From positions 1,011,893-1,075,892 of the forward strand of contig RPFO01000072.1 of assembly GCA_009746045.1 (NCBI GenBank): a stretch of DNA of 64,000 nucleotides, read 5' to 3'. The notes under the pieces are model-generated. The model ran no database searches. It was not told the origin of the DNA and worked only from the letters and a program-made list of their open reading frames with translations. This DNA is from Mesostigma viride (taxonomy: Eukaryota; Streptophyta; Mesostigmatophyceae; Mesostigmatales; Mesostigmataceae). Both the position numbers and the translations under genes were made by a program. Positions within the stretch are counted from its first letter, which is position 1. Every line of letters begins with the position of its first letter. Below, in pieces: positions 19,901 to 26,999 of the stretch.

Positions 19901-20138
19901 CACAGAAACTCAGGAGCCGGCCGCCGCGACCACCGCAGTAGTGGCGTCCCCACGCTCCGACATCGCCGCTGAGGGTGCGGCGTTGGCAACCACGGATGGC
20001 GAGCCGGGAGAGAGGTCTACCCCTGCCCAGCTCGGGTCAGGGCAAGTAATTGCTAAAGGAGATCCCCGGCCGCAGGGTGATGCCCAAGCATCGCGCGTCG
20101 AAGCAGAAGCAGAAGCGGCCCGGGTAGCCAACCTGTAG
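4003..20138 (+). CDS. TRP-like channel protein (fungal/algal TRP family, PF06011-like), six exons recognised
   Basis: Predicted join: 4003-4969, 7506-8170, 9075-9956, 17557-17733, 18687-18877, 19751-20138 (about 1,089 residues, 5' end uncertain). All joins keep frame: phases 1, 0, 0, 0 and 2. The order matches the algal/fungal TRP-like family: an extracellular part, an Ala/Gly/Ser-rich turn before the membrane (VTAGAAMGAVSAG), about seven hydrophobic segments, and the block LYEDF...RCGFILFQICKRMF then LITVRPFHDR, typical of the PF06011 core. A likely membrane ion-channel or lipid-transporting TRP relative; the substrate is unknown. Introns 1 and 3 carry transposons, so the gene is about 16 kb for 3.3 kb of coding sequence. 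The hydrophilic C-tail is probably cytosolic. Family is confident; exact function is inference. Confidence 0.75.
4961..5115 (+). repeat. Array of splice-donor-like TAGCAGGTRA motifs
   Basis: The exon 1 donor (ATAGCAG|GTAATT at 4,970) is followed by five further copies of TAGCAGGTAA or TAGCAGGTGA, the later ones about 23 bp apart, ending near 5,110. They sit inside intron 1 and could act as alternative 5' splice sites or simply be a degenerate minisatellite. Confidence 0.7.
5116..6070. other. Intron 1 sequence, no gene recognised
   Basis: AT-rich non-coding DNA between the donor-like array and the Penelope relic. No supported coding or RNA feature was seen. Confidence 0.5.
6071..7111 (-). pseudogene. 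Penelope-like element reverse transcriptase, 5'-truncated relic
   Basis: A 346-codon minus-strand frame, antisense to the host gene within intron 1. RT motifs in order: YDFTTLYTTLDLHDLKLRL, then IPMGTNCAGLLANLYLYTYE, then RYIDGILVFDN, then CNYLDLNI, then IRYPDIHS. These match Penelope-like RTs. The catalytic YIDD reads YIDG, so the second metal-binding Asp is lost. No GIY-YIG endonuclease was recognised downstream and the N-terminus is missing, so this is a dead fragment. Confidence 0.85.
7112..7505. other. End of intron 1: GT run and 37-bp duplication
   Basis: Non-coding. A (GT)n run lies at about 7,257-7,272. A tandem duplication containing GACCTACCCACCCAACCC lies at about 7,363-7,432. The intron ends with a polypyrimidine tract and CCCAG at 7,505. 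Confidence 0.6.
7506..8170 (+). CDS. TRP-like gene, exon 2 (pre-membrane turn, first membrane segment)
   Basis: Acceptor CCTCCCAG|G, donor GTGGAG|GTGGGT, phase 1 in and 0 out. Contains the Ala/Ser-rich VTAGAAMGAVSAG, then LLSMLSQLQLSSMM, the WTNFRLGRPW block, and a strong hydrophobic segment (VLLWAAVLLAASLLLHGAAC) followed by basic residues. This order is the hallmark of algal TRP-like proteins just before the pore region. Confidence 0.8.
8171..9074. other. Intron 2 with a degenerate TTCAT-ACGGTG repeat
   Basis: Non-coding intron of 904 bp. At about 8,795-8,930 a degenerate 15-20-bp repeat (CTTCATCACGGTGT and variants) occurs at least six times. Around 8,470-8,600 TGATGGTCACAC-like phrases recur. 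No gene was seen. Confidence 0.6.
9075..9956 (+). CDS. TRP-like gene, exon 3 (two membrane segments and a long hydrophilic loop)
   Basis: Acceptor CCCCCGCAG|ATC, donor GGAATC|GTACGT, phase 0 at both ends. Two hydrophobic segments (IVVVLLSIPALSQASGLVM and LILGSIIMTFCLLLFTMVF) precede a roughly 200-residue Asn/Asp/Lys/Glu-rich loop, probably cytosolic. The exon ends with WAPDGHFNQWVAAFGI, which leads into LYEDF of exon 4. Intron 3 after this exon hosts the K1 retrotransposon. Confidence 0.8.
9957..10723. other. Start of intron 3 up to the K1 insertion
   Basis: Non-coding. The last ~50 bp (10,672-10,723) are TG/GTGC-rich low-complexity sequence, directly abutting repeat A1 of the retrotransposon. 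Confidence 0.6.
10724..10914 (+). repeat. K1 split direct repeat A1
   Basis: 191 bp, near-identical to 15,871-16,060. Starts TTTGTGAGCTAC and ends CTTGACTC. Unlike A2 it is not followed by the CCCACCC linker but by unique internal sequence. Confidence 0.93.
10988..11530 (+). CDS. K1 Gag-like protein, first part
   Basis: An ATG-initiated 180-codon frame (MATEGLATVPEGEE) with an acidic stretch (EEEYYEEEP) and a Gly/Asp/Gln-rich tail. It stops at TGA (11,528-11,530), three bases before the next ATG in the same frame, so the two Gag parts are one frame interrupted by a single stop. Expected role: nucleocapsid. The TGA could be a nonsense mutation or a readthrough site. Confidence 0.6.
   Translation: MATEGLATVPEGEEVVTVPPPDTDFLLKMRAVPIEATLLTIATRARVLLGGGPHWAQQIAALPDGRRVENRDKFMTRRGFYAEPLPTETLQAAIAAMLRDAINDPGEEEYYEEEPRVQHREESKNKGPVTSGVGPRVDRFLAGAGAGGSGDSEGRQTPRATQSDPRDRQQPSGGDGDALA
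11534..12100 (+). CDS. K1 Gag-like protein, second part
   Basis: 188 codons in the same frame as the preceding part. It contains the Gag block shared with the element at 1-2.8 kb (RGWMQSTRPEWKG, FALDTLIEELGWQ, ASPEYLMRLL) and ends with a basic tail. It is probably the C-terminal half of one Gag protein. Confidence 0.65.
   Translation: MGRLVMSGLLSPEQAIAAQGGQQRQTPGVRLPSHATSVFLECAMGSAAQPMLLPSILRSAGSVSKGSIRGWMQSTRPEWKGPAGVERRLLATQIAFALDTLIEELGWQPRGQGNDAVLHMASPEYLMRLLKGIMLADTMQGWKGAALTILPFQEDGNSLGHPVVQQAMKAAELANRLERGKGPRKDKD
12101..12794 (+). other. K1 spacer between Gag and Pol, with an internal repeat
   Basis: No convincing conserved protein. A ~28-bp phrase beginning GGCGCACTCT is present at about 12,151, 12,243 and 12,358, and again at 15,631 just before B1; the last two are identical over 28 bp. 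Confidence 0.6.
12795..14683 (+). CDS. K1 polyprotein: reverse transcriptase and RNase H, ending in a 2A motif
   Basis: RT starts near 12,795 without an obvious ATG. Blocks: NEATLVRLLTPGERQV, then MRLIVDNRPGNW, LPHLGV, SDLEGYYNRLRLP, catalytic TIDDLH (IDD 13,635-13,643), VVHRRDGSIVPT. RNase H: MTDASTEGAG (first Asp at 14,142), HINVKEA, RMVDSSAVLG, and the closing SSNPADGPSR. These are DIRS/PAT-type domains. Single-base frame breaks lie near 13,340-13,380 and 14,390-14,400. The reading frame then carries NLTADGDVEANPGP, a 2A motif, immediately before the recombinase. Reverse transcribes the element RNA in nucleocapsids. Confidence 0.8.
14645..14686 (+). other. 2A ribosome-skipping motif between RNase H and recombinase
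   Basis: The frame reads NLTADGDVEANPGP, matching the strict 2A consensus D-V/I-E-x-N-P-G-P. In known 2A sequences the ribosome fails to join the last Gly and Pro (here codons 14,681-14,683 and 14,684-14,686), releasing the upstream protein and continuing with the downstream one. Its position at the RNase H/recombinase junction fits that role. Confidence 0.8.
14684..15614 (+). pseudogene. K1 tyrosine recombinase (frame-broken)
   Basis: Follows the 2A Pro in the same frame. N-terminal SAM-like region (TVNPRSTLPRYHQAVRVF), an in-frame TAG at 14,783-14,785, then LRISEARALRVGDV (catalytic Arg at 15,104), LHSLRQGG (His 15,395, Arg 15,404), and after a one-base break in a G run (15,410-15,415) GRWRAADSVQRYV (Tyr codon 15,501). 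The full R-H-R-Y set is thus present across two breaks. It would integrate the circular DNA intermediate without a target duplication. The break sits in a homopolymer, so an assembly indel is possible. Confidence 0.8.
15717..15870 (+). repeat. K1 split direct repeat B1
   Basis: 154 bp, near-identical to B2 (16,089-16,242). Begins GGGACGGCCGGC and runs straight into A2 without a linker. It contains the palindrome GCCGGCATAGGTGTTTAGGC. Confidence 0.93.
15871..16060 (+). repeat. K1 split direct repeat A2
   Basis: 190 bp, near-identical to A1 (10,724-10,914), ending CTTGACTC immediately before the CCCACCC linker. Confidence 0.93.
16061..16088 (+). promoter_or_regulatory. K1 A2-B2 linker with CCCACCCACCCACCC
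   Basis: A 28-bp sequence present only between A2 and B2, absent after A1 and before B1. It starts with CCCACCCACCCACCC, which on the minus strand is a minimal-loop G-quadruplex motif (four GGG tracts with 1-nt loops), then TTTTGGGGGACGG. The same 15-mer occupies the same position in K2 and K3. A role in replication is inference. Confidence 0.85.
16089..16242 (+). repeat. K1 split direct repeat B2
   Basis: 154 bp, near-identical to B1, ending GAAGCAAATGAT. It marks the right end of the element. Confidence 0.92.
16243..16741. other. Intron 3 sequence right of K1
   Basis: No gene recognised. Contains two CTTGCRGTAGC phrases near 16,512 and 16,538. Confidence 0.5.
16742..17518. repeat. 44-bp minisatellite, about 17-18 copies
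   Basis: A pyrimidine-rich unit containing TTGCTCATGTCCTTCCCTTC and CTAAACTGTATGCTC repeats every 44 bp with few substitutions (TTGCTC or TTGTTC; CTCTCC or CTCCCC). It ends about 40 bp before the acceptor of exon 4, so it lies where a polypyrimidine tract would be read. Confidence 0.95.
17557..17733 (+). CDS. TRP-like gene, exon 4 (core block LYEDF)
   Basis: Acceptor CGAATCCCCAG|CTG, donor GTGCAG|GTGAGT, phase 0 at both ends, 59 codons. Encodes LYEDF, then RCGFILFQICKRMFTGYLLG, the conserved membrane block of the family. It lies just downstream of the 44-bp minisatellite. Confidence 0.8.
17734..18686. other. Intron 4 with short tandem repeats
   Basis: Non-coding. A 12-bp CACTTATAGTGC repeat occurs about five times at 17,894-17,962. 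A roughly 35-bp tandem duplication (CCGCCTTTGGGAGGCGT...GATATG) lies at about 18,507-18,572. Confidence 0.7.
18687..18877 (+). CDS. TRP-like gene, exon 5 (two membrane segments)
   Basis: Acceptor GAACAG|GTG, donor ATGCT|GTGAGT, phase 0 in and 2 out. Encodes VALVLAVLAVHLFFLITV, then RPFHDR, then AAACDVVLFAITLSIV, the characteristic late membrane segments of fungal/algal TRP-like proteins. Confidence 0.8.
18878..19750. other. Intron 5, no gene recognised
   Basis: Non-coding, 873 bp, donor GTGAGT and acceptor CTACTTGCAG. No repeat or gene was seen. Confidence 0.6.
19751..20138 (+). CDS. TRP-like gene, last exon
   Basis: Acceptor CTACTTGCAG|GTTC completes a split Leu codon. Encodes a last hydrophobic segment (LFFLFTGVLAMILLQLYIV), a basic juxtamembrane stretch and an Ala/Glu-rich tail, stop TAG at 20,136. 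TGTAA poly(A)-type signals follow about 120-170 nt downstream. Confidence 0.75.
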
Positions 20139-20255
20139 TCTTCGTTGACCCCTTAGGTGGCAGCCGTTCTCAGACTTGACGACCCTTGAATTGTGTTCAA
20201 GGGCGCGGGTCATGCGTATCCGTGTTTCCTATCTACTGCATCGCGAGGGTACAAA

Positions 20256-20311
20256 TGTAAGGGAATGTGTACCATGTATAATGTATGTAACGTGTTCCAT
20301 GTACAATGTAA
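20256..20311 (+). terminator. TGTAA poly(A) signals of the TRP-like gene
   Basis: TGTAA, the usual poly(A) signal of chlorophyte algae, occurs at 20,256, 20,286 and 20,307, that is 118-170 nt past the stop codon. The surrounding GTACCATGTA/TGTAAGGGAA phrase is partly duplicated. Confidence 0.6.
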
Positions 20312-21230
20312 GGGAACTTGTACCTAACGAGGAGGGATGGAAGGCGCCGGGCTCGCTTGGATCCCTGCCGCGTGCATGTGGGCAAGCCACAGAGCTGCCG
20401 CCGGCCGGACCACCTTGGCGCTGGCCCGCTGCAGCCGGCACCGCAGCCGGACCTCGCAAAAACACTGGCTGCGGCCAACGGTGGGGGCCCGGATGCTGCC
20501 GGCAGCGTGGCAGGGACGCCTGGTGCACTAGCCTGCGTCGTACAAAGGCCCAGGACCTTTTGGCAAAATATGTTGGTTCGCAGTTACTTGTGCCGCTGCA
20601 CTTTGGCGGCACGCTGACCGTACTGACCATGGTGTGGCGCAGGGGGGTAACGCCTATCTGTTGCAGCATAATGGTCAGCGTGCCTTCGAATGGCAGAAAC
20701 CAGCCATATGGATGGGGTCCAGCTGGCAGCCGCGGCAGGGCCGAGACTCTCCGGGAAATTTTGTAACGTGTACTTCACAACCTGGCATATCGTGGAGCCG
20801 ACATGTTTGAATTTGCATTTCGTCGGCCCACTTTTGGTTTTGCGGGCCGTGATGGCTTTTGGAATAACTAGTCAGCTCGCCATCCCCACAGAGTCAAGTC
20901 GTTGCTCTGTGTGGATTTTGCTCGTTGCTGTTTTCTTTCGAGGAATAAATGGATTCTCCTCGTTGCTGTTTTCTTCTTTCCAGGAGCAACTACGATCGTT
21001 GTTGCCCGGCAGCGCAACTGTCTCTTGTAGACCAGTCATAGACCTTTGCAACGCTGCTTGTTCACTGTCGTGTAGCAGGGCAAACATTTGTCTGTGAGTC
21101 GTGATGGCTCCGGAACAAATCCCAGCAGTTGCCGCACTGTAGGTGATGCAGAGCTACCGCTTGGTGTGCAATCGCCACCCAACCAACCAGTCGGGCAGGC
21201 GGTGAGCTGTCTGCAGGCACCTGGGCAGAC
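20312..21230. other. Intergenic, no gene recognised
   Basis: Several open stretches exist on both strands but none shows a recognisable protein or splice context. CTCGTTGCT(GT)GTTTTC is partly duplicated near 20,919 and 20,957. Confidence 0.5.
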
Positions 21231-21748
21231 ATGCTCAAGGCCCAGGCCACCTCCACCACCACCGCCATACCTGCCAAGCCTCACGCCATGGAAAACGAGT
21301 GCCGCGAGGCCAATGACCGCGACCGCCGCCGCTCAGCCGGGTCATCCTCAGGAACTTCGACAAGAAGCCAGGTGAGACCCCAACCTCCTTGCTTAGTGAG
21401 CTGCAGGACCAGCTTCTCGAGCGCATGGCGCTGAGTGGTGAGATGACACTGCGAGGTGCCCACCGCCTGCCCCGGTCACAGGACAAGGCTGGTCATCCTC
21501 CCGTGCTTCCCACCTTCAGTGACGTCGCTGAGAAAGCTCGTTTCCTCTCTCAACGCAATAAGCTTGCGGGCTCTACCTGGTCGCTTGACGACGACCTGAC
21601 GCCGGCCCAGTAAGAGCAGCGGCGCGGACAATGGCCCACCTACCTCGGCCACAAGACCTTCCCTGAGAAGCCCAAGGTGTACTGGCGGGGGGGAGACCTC
21701 TACATTAACAATCGGCTATGGATGCCCCCCTGGCCCACCCCGGGCTAG
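21231..21748 (+). pseudogene. ORF1-like relic of an L1-type non-LTR retrotransposon
   Basis: Plus-strand reading, first MLKAQATSTTTAIPAKP, then in another frame VILRNFDKKPGETPTSLLSE, LRGAHRLPRSQDKAGHPPVL, TFSDVAEKARFL, LDDDLTPAQ. After an in-frame TAA at 21,611 it continues with WPTYLGHKTF and VYWRGGDLYINN, ending at TAG 21,746. The block 'G-PP-L-TF...R...L...L-G...DDLTP' is typical of the RRM/C-terminal part of L1-type ORF1 proteins, which bind element RNA. One frame shift and one nonsense codon mark it as dead. Confidence 0.65.
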
Positions 21749-22421
21749 AGAATGTGTTAGAGAGCTGCGAAAGCTTTTCAGGATACAGATTCATGCTGTG
21801 ATATGTGATGACATGTATGCCTTGCAACGTTGTAGACATGGCCATGTGGCTCACACCATACAGCTAGAGCTTCAGCCTTTCCCAGGTGCATTGTATTAGC
21901 AAACATTCTTGCTCTATTGCACCCACAGTGTATGATCTGCAACAGGATATGCAGAGAGAGTCCTCTATGGCTTGCCGGCCTCATGCGGCAGTGAGGGGTG
22001 CCCCCGGCACCCCTTTCCCGTTGTGTAATCAGGCTTGGAGGTAGCGGGACCTGACGTAATGCCATCACGGTCTATTAAATTATTTAGTAATTATTATCCA
22101 ATGTTTTTATCATAACTTGCAATTAAGTGTAACAATTGTGTTTGCGAGTTGCACAGCCTGGGTAGAAGTTAGGTGGACATTGCATGCATGCATGCATGCA
22201 TGGGTGGTGTCGAGCAAAGTACTTAATCTACAAATAACCAGGTGGCGGACGCCGTGACCAATCGGCACCACACGCCTTGCCGTATGTCTTCAAACGCAAG
22301 GAGTCACCCAGTAAGTAGCCGACCGTGCCATGTGGCAGCCTAGTCGCCGGCTTCCCCGGGCGTGGAAGGTGGCTCTGTGTATACCTTGAAGATGACCCGC
22401 AAAGAGAAGTGGCATGATGTT
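21749..22421. other. Intergenic with a short CATG run
   Basis: No gene recognised. A CATGCATG run lies at about 22,182-22,203. Confidence 0.5.
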
Positions 22422-22613
22422 ATTCATTCATTCATTCATTCATTCATTCATTCATTCATTCATTCATTCATTCATTCATTCATTCATTCATTCATTCATT
22501 CATTCATATTCATTCATTCATTCATTCATTCATTCATTCATTCATTCATTCATTCATTCATTCATTCATTCATTCATTCATTCATTCATTCATTCATTCA
22601 TTCATTCATTCAT
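22422..22613. repeat. CATT microsatellite (left of K3)
   Basis: (ATTC)n of about 190 bp with one interruption near 22,507. It continues on the other side of the K3 insertion. Confidence 0.98.
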
Positions 22614-22802
22614 TAGGTGCTGAAGCTAAGGTCCATTGGAGTGCCTTCCTACCAGAGAAACAAGTTTATTACAATAAGTGTGTGCAGGCTTTAACTGTTG
22701 AGCCTAGCCACACCCTCAAAATCATTGTACAAGTCATTGTCAAGTTAGGCCAGTTCACCATGCTGGGGCCCAGCACATGCCCCCTTGGTCCAATCTTGTC
22801 CC
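22614..22802 (-). repeat. K3 repeat B2
   Basis: 189 bp, near-identical to 23,122-23,310. On the minus strand it starts GGGACAAGATTGG and ends CAGCACCTA. Confidence 0.92.
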
Positions 22803-22829
22803 CAACAGCAGCGAGGGTGGGTGGGTGGG
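22803..22829 (-). promoter_or_regulatory. K3 A2-B2 linker with CCCACCCACCCACCC
   Basis: On the minus strand reads CCCACCCACCCACCC then TCGCTGCTGTTG, 27 bp, and occurs only between A2 and B2. On the plus strand it is GGGTGGGTGGGTGGG. Confidence 0.88.
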
Positions 22830-23120
22830 AGCTGCAAAAAGGCCTCCCTACGTTCACCACACCACTCTAAGTACGGTGTGAAAATGGAAAACAAAGCACA
22901 TGTCTCAAGGCGCCGCGCCCCCCTCAATCAAGGGCGGGCACGGTTGCCAGTAGGCACTAGTACCGGCGCACCGCGGGTCCCTTTTTCTCTCTAATCCTAA
23001 GTAACGACAAGCACCTTACATGGTGTAGGTGACGTACGGTAGAGCTACGCTACAGGCGGCAGATCGGCCCCCTTTGAGCCCGCCGCAACATAACTATAAA
23101 ATGAGCAGATAGCTCAGAAA
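22830..23120 (-). repeat. K3 repeat A2
   Basis: 291 bp, near-identical to 24,343-24,633. On the minus strand it begins TTTCTGAGC and ends TTTTTGCAGCT. Confidence 0.92.
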
Positions 23121-23121
23121 A

Positions 23122-23310
23122 TAGGTGCTGAAGCTAAGGTCCATTGGAGTGCCTTCCTACCAGAGAAACAAGTTTATTACAATAAGTGTGTGCAGGCTTT
23201 AACAGTTGAGCCTAGCCACACCCTCAAAATCATTGTGCAAGTCATTGTCAAGTTAGGCCAGTTCACCATGCTGGGGCCCAGCACATGCCCCCTTGGTCCA
23301 ATCTTGTCCC
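23122..23310 (-). repeat. K3 repeat B1
   Basis: 189 bp, near-identical to B2 and separated from A2 by a single base, without a linker. Confidence 0.92.
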
Positions 23311-23804
23311 ACATCACCATCTCTGGCCACCCAGGCCGTTTCCAGCCCTAGTGGTAGGAACGCAACCACTTGGAATGCTGGGCTCTTGTTGGCATGATGA
23401 TGCCCCCCTTCGGCCTTCCCGCCCCCGTGTGGCCGCTACGGTCTCCCGGCGGACGCAGGGCGGAGCGCCACATGCGTTCCCCTTCTTAGAGGGGCGCATC
23501 CCAGTGCTGCCGCTTTAGGACTTATGCCACCTGGGAACGTCTCCAGCTCACCCAACCACCATCACCAGCCCACCAGCAAAGCCGCTGGAATTTCCCGAGG
23601 GTAGAGCCACTGCCACCGGCTCTATTACCCCCCATCGTGGTGATAATGATGGCTGCGGACCTCCTAGCGCCAAGGCTCACCATCGCCATGGTGTCACGAG
23701 CCTTGGCGCAGCCGCAGCCGAGTGGAGCTTTATTATGGTATATAATGCATTTTCTTAAAACAAAGCCGGACCGTACTGCCGGGTTCCACACGCACCCCCC
23801 CCCC

Positions 23805-23912
23805 CTCGAGGGGGGCGCGTGAAAACGGCAAAGGCAAAGCGGAGCCCGCCGCCTTTGGGCGGGCGTAGCGGAGCCTTTGCCGTTTTCACGCGCCCCCCTC
23901 GAGGGGAAAATT
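23805..23912. repeat. 31-bp inverted repeat with inner hairpin inside K3
   Basis: Two arms containing GGGGCGCGTGAAAACGGCAA and its complement pair over about 31 bp. The loop itself holds a GCCCGCC/GGCGGGC hairpin. A long hairpin in RNA or single-stranded DNA is predicted. Confidence 0.85.
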
Positions 23913-24342
23913 TTTTCAGGAAAGCTGCGCAAACCATGGGGGTTTCCTTACGGATTAACCCCAAAACCGCGCTGCAGCTTGAATTCCCCCCTCGCCTTGG
24001 CACCATGCCCCGCCCTAACATCCTTCCCCTTCCCCGCTGTGCACCGTCAGTCCCAACAACTCGTCCCCGCTTAAATTACGCGTCAACGACCCCGCCATTC
24101 CGCCCTGGCCACCGGCCGCTGCCGACTCAATTAGCACGAGGAAATGTTAGGCTGTTTAGGGTGCTGCCCCCCTTGGCGCTGGGGCTGCAGCCACCCCGCT
24201 CCTGTGCTGGCCTGGGGGCTCGGCTCCGCCTTCTTCCTGCTCGCATAGCGCCCTCATGCACTATCGACATTTATTAGCCAGGCCCAGCGCATCCGATACC
24301 CAGCGAATTTGCCTGAGGCGTAATCCCCCTCCGCCTGTAAAA

Positions 24343-24633
24343 AGCTGCAAAAAGGCCTCCCTACGTTCACCACACCACTCTAAGTACGGTGTGAAAATGG
24401 AAAACAAAGCACATGTCTCAAGGCGCCGCGCCCCCCTCAATCAAGGGCGGGCACGGTTGCCAGTAGGCACTAGTACCGGCGCACCGCCGGTCCCTTTTTC
24501 TCTCTAGTCCTAAGTAACAACAAGCACCTTACATGGTGTAGGTGACGTACGGTAGAGCTACGCTACAGGCGGCAGATCGGCCCCCTTTGAGCCCGCCGCA
24601 ACATAACTATAAAATGAGCAGATAGCTCAGAAA
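24343..24633 (-). repeat. K3 repeat A1
   Basis: 291 bp, near-identical to A2. On the minus strand it is followed by internal sequence, not by the CCCACCC linker. Confidence 0.92.
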
Positions 24634-25115
24634 TTCATTCATTCATTCATTCATTCATTCATTCATCCATCCATCCATCCATCCATCCATCCATCCATCC
24701 ATCCATCCATCCATCCATCCATCCATCCATCCATCCATCCATCCATCCATCCATCCATCCATCCATCCATCCATCCATCCATCCATCCATCCATCCATCC
24801 ATCCATCCATCCATGCATCCATCCATCCATCCATCCATCCATCCATCCATCCATCCATCCATCCATCCATCCATCCATCCATCCATCCATCCATCCATCC
24901 ATCCATCCATCCATCCATTCATGCATTCATTCATTCATTCATTCATTCATTCATTCATTCATTCATTCATTCATTCATTCATTCATTCATTCATTCATTC
25001 ATTCATTCATTCATTCATTCATTCATTCATTCATTCATTCATTCATTCATTCATTCATTCATTCATTCATTCATTCATTCATTCATTCATTCATTCATTC
25101 ATTCATTCATTCATT
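24634..25115. repeat. CATT / CCAT / CATT microsatellite (right of K3)
   Basis: (ATTC)n to about 24,665, (ATCC)n to about 24,918 with one GCATCC variant, then (ATTC)n to about 25,115. Confidence 0.98.
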
Positions 25116-25130
25116 AATAGCACGTGACTG

Positions 25131-25570
25131 CGTCATGTGAGCATAATCCTCATATATGTATTGGATGACATGCGAAAGAAACTATCTATCTAAGCGCCTT
25201 TTATCTAGTACCAAATCCGAAAGGCTTGCATCACTCCCCGGAAAGGAGAACTTTTGCGGATGACTGTAGGTGTCAGTTGGCGATGCCCTAGGATCCGGAG
25301 ACGTCCGTCCTGTAGTCAGCAAAATTGGTGCGAGAGGTCCCCAGTTCGATTCCGGCCTGGATTCATTTGCAGATCGCGTTTTTCCGCGTTTTCCGCGTTT
25401 TCCGCGGACCGGCACTGAACGCAAATGGTTTTCACCTTTGCGGCGTGCCAAATCAGAATCTAAGCGCGAGTAGCAGGATTGTGGGCCCCGCGGCCAGTGG
25501 CACTGTGCCAACCGTAGCGGGTTACCCGAGGTGCCCCTACCGGGGGGGGCTTGTTCGCTAACATAACATA
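25131..25570 (+). repeat. Dispersed repeat, copy 1
   Basis: The two ends (25,131-25,193 and 25,468-25,570) are found inverted at 33,100-33,285 with the middle part missing there. Shared landmarks include GACATGCGAAAGAAA and CCGTAGCGGGT. The middle contains AGTTCGATTCC, like a pol III B box, so a tRNA-derived SINE is conceivable but no good A box was found. Confidence 0.6.
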
Positions 25571-25941
25571 ACACCACTTCTCCTTGCGGGTCATCTTCCA
25601 CCAAATGTCGGACAGTCCTAAGGACTCACACAGTGCATATGAGTCTCCGGGTCCATTCATATAGCACATGTCCAATTCTAGCCTGTCGCGGATGGTATAC
25701 GAGGGAGCCCCTGGCCGCGCCTTGCATGTCCGGCCCGGGCACCAATGATGTCAGGACATGGCGCCCTGGCTGGGCGGGCTTGGTGCCAGCTGACCTATCT
25801 AGCGTGTCTATCTGATCTGTGCATGCCAGGTGCCCGGCTAGGCCCAGGCGCCTGTGTCTAAGAAGTCTGACGAGAACCATAAGGCAAATCCTCATAAGGC
25901 ATACAAATCCGCAGTCGTTGCCAATGTGCGGGCTGAGTTAC
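25571..25941. other. Intergenic, no gene recognised
   Basis: No supported feature. Confidence 0.5.
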
Positions 25942-26065
25942 AGTCATTCCCGCGTTAAGTTGCGTTTCTTAAGGTTGCGTTCCCGCGTTAAGTTGCGGCG
26001 CCGGAGTTTGGGGGGCGACCGCAACTTAAGCATGGAGGCCATCGCAACTTAACGCGGTAATGACT
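25942..26065. mobile_element. MITE-like element with AGTCATTCCCGCG ends
   Basis: 124 bp with terminal inverted repeats AGTCATTCCCGCGTTAAG... and the complement of AGTCATTACCGCGTTAAG... (one mismatch over 23 bp), with inner repeats of the same phrase. The CAGT start after TA resembles Tc1/mariner MITEs, but this is inference. A relative lies at 27,503-27,588. Confidence 0.65.
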
Positions 26066-26619
26066 CAATTTGTAGGTGTCAGGCCATTTTTGGCCGCGCA
26101 GGAGGCCATTTTTTGCGAAGTCCGGACCCGCTACGGGATTTCAGGCGGCAAAATACGCAAGCCCCACTGGCGCGCAAATTTCCCCGCCTGCTGGCTTAGG
26201 TGAAAAGCGCGAATGCAACCTTACAAATTCAGTTTTGCAGTCTGCGGGCTGCGGTACATAAGAATCCACGACCATGTAGGGTCGATTACCGTAATTGAGA
26301 CATCTTGCTGGAAATTACCACCATCATGCCGAATGCACCACAGAAGGGCAAAGACAAGGTCGTTGAGGCCACAGGCAGTCTCGCTGCCTGCACTATGACT
26401 GTGGCCTCCATGCTGTTATTATCATTGTTTACATGCAGGCCATTGACAGTAAATGAAGCTTCCCTCACGACTGTTCCCATGTTTTGTCACAGCCGTCAAA
26501 CGTGAAGCCGGCTAGCAATTAAGTAACCTGCCAAAAAGAGAGCCGAAGTCAGAGGGTTAAAACACACATTTGTAGTATCAAGTAACATGCGTGTTTGCAA
26601 CTTGCCCGTGAAACTCTAC
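26066..26619. other. Intergenic, no gene recognised
   Basis: No supported feature. Confidence 0.5.
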
Positions 26620-26999
26620 GGCGGAGCCAATTTTCGGAAGAACCAGAAAGGACCGAGCTTTCAGTTTCCCAAGCAGAATGGATATGGCTACGCACTAATA
26701 TGCTATACGCGATCTGGACCATACGCAACGAGACAGTCTTTAAGGTCCGCGAGGAGTATACCCGCGGCGGCGTAGTCCGGCGCTTTATATACCTATGGAA
26801 TGCGGCTATGCGCCGCTACTGGCTGTTAGCTCAGGAACAACACAGGGTGTGGGACCCAGGGCCCAATAACGACAAGCCCAGCCCGCTCCAGCTTTTTCAT
26901 GATCTACTGGGCCGTAATCAGGTATTCACCAGTATGCCTCATGGCGACATTACTCAGGTCCAATGGCTTCCCTGGTCTAATAACGCGCCCTATTAGCCT
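26595..26999 (+). pseudogene. Possible C-terminal fragment of a non-LTR retrotransposon polyprotein
   Basis: A 133-codon frame with WIWLRTNMLYAIWTIRNETV, a pattern (W-hydrophobic-IW-RN-F) common downstream of RNase H in L1-like polyproteins. No upstream RT is present. It starts outside the left inverted repeat and lies mostly inside it. Weak. Confidence 0.35.

Larger units (their letters stand above)
22614..24633 (-). mobile_element. K3: non-autonomous split-direct-repeat element inside a CATT microsatellite
   Basis: Read on the minus strand: A1 (24,633-24,343), internal 1,032 bp (24,342-23,311), B1 (23,310-23,122), A2 (23,120-22,830), 27-bp linker (22,829-22,803), B2 (22,802-22,614). The pairs are near-identical (291 and 189 bp). 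No RT, Gag or recombinase can be read inside, so it would depend on enzymes of an autonomous element. Both outer flanks are CATT repeat and no target duplication can be distinguished. Confidence 0.9.

Noticed and set aside
22362-25127. Long open frames translating to HSFIHSFI or MDGWMDGW
   Set aside because: They are translations of CATT and CCAT microsatellites and are open in all frames.
25270-25375. tRNA-derived SINE
   Set aside because: A B-box-like AGTTCGATTCC is present but there is no convincing A box at a proper distance; kept only as part of a dispersed repeat.
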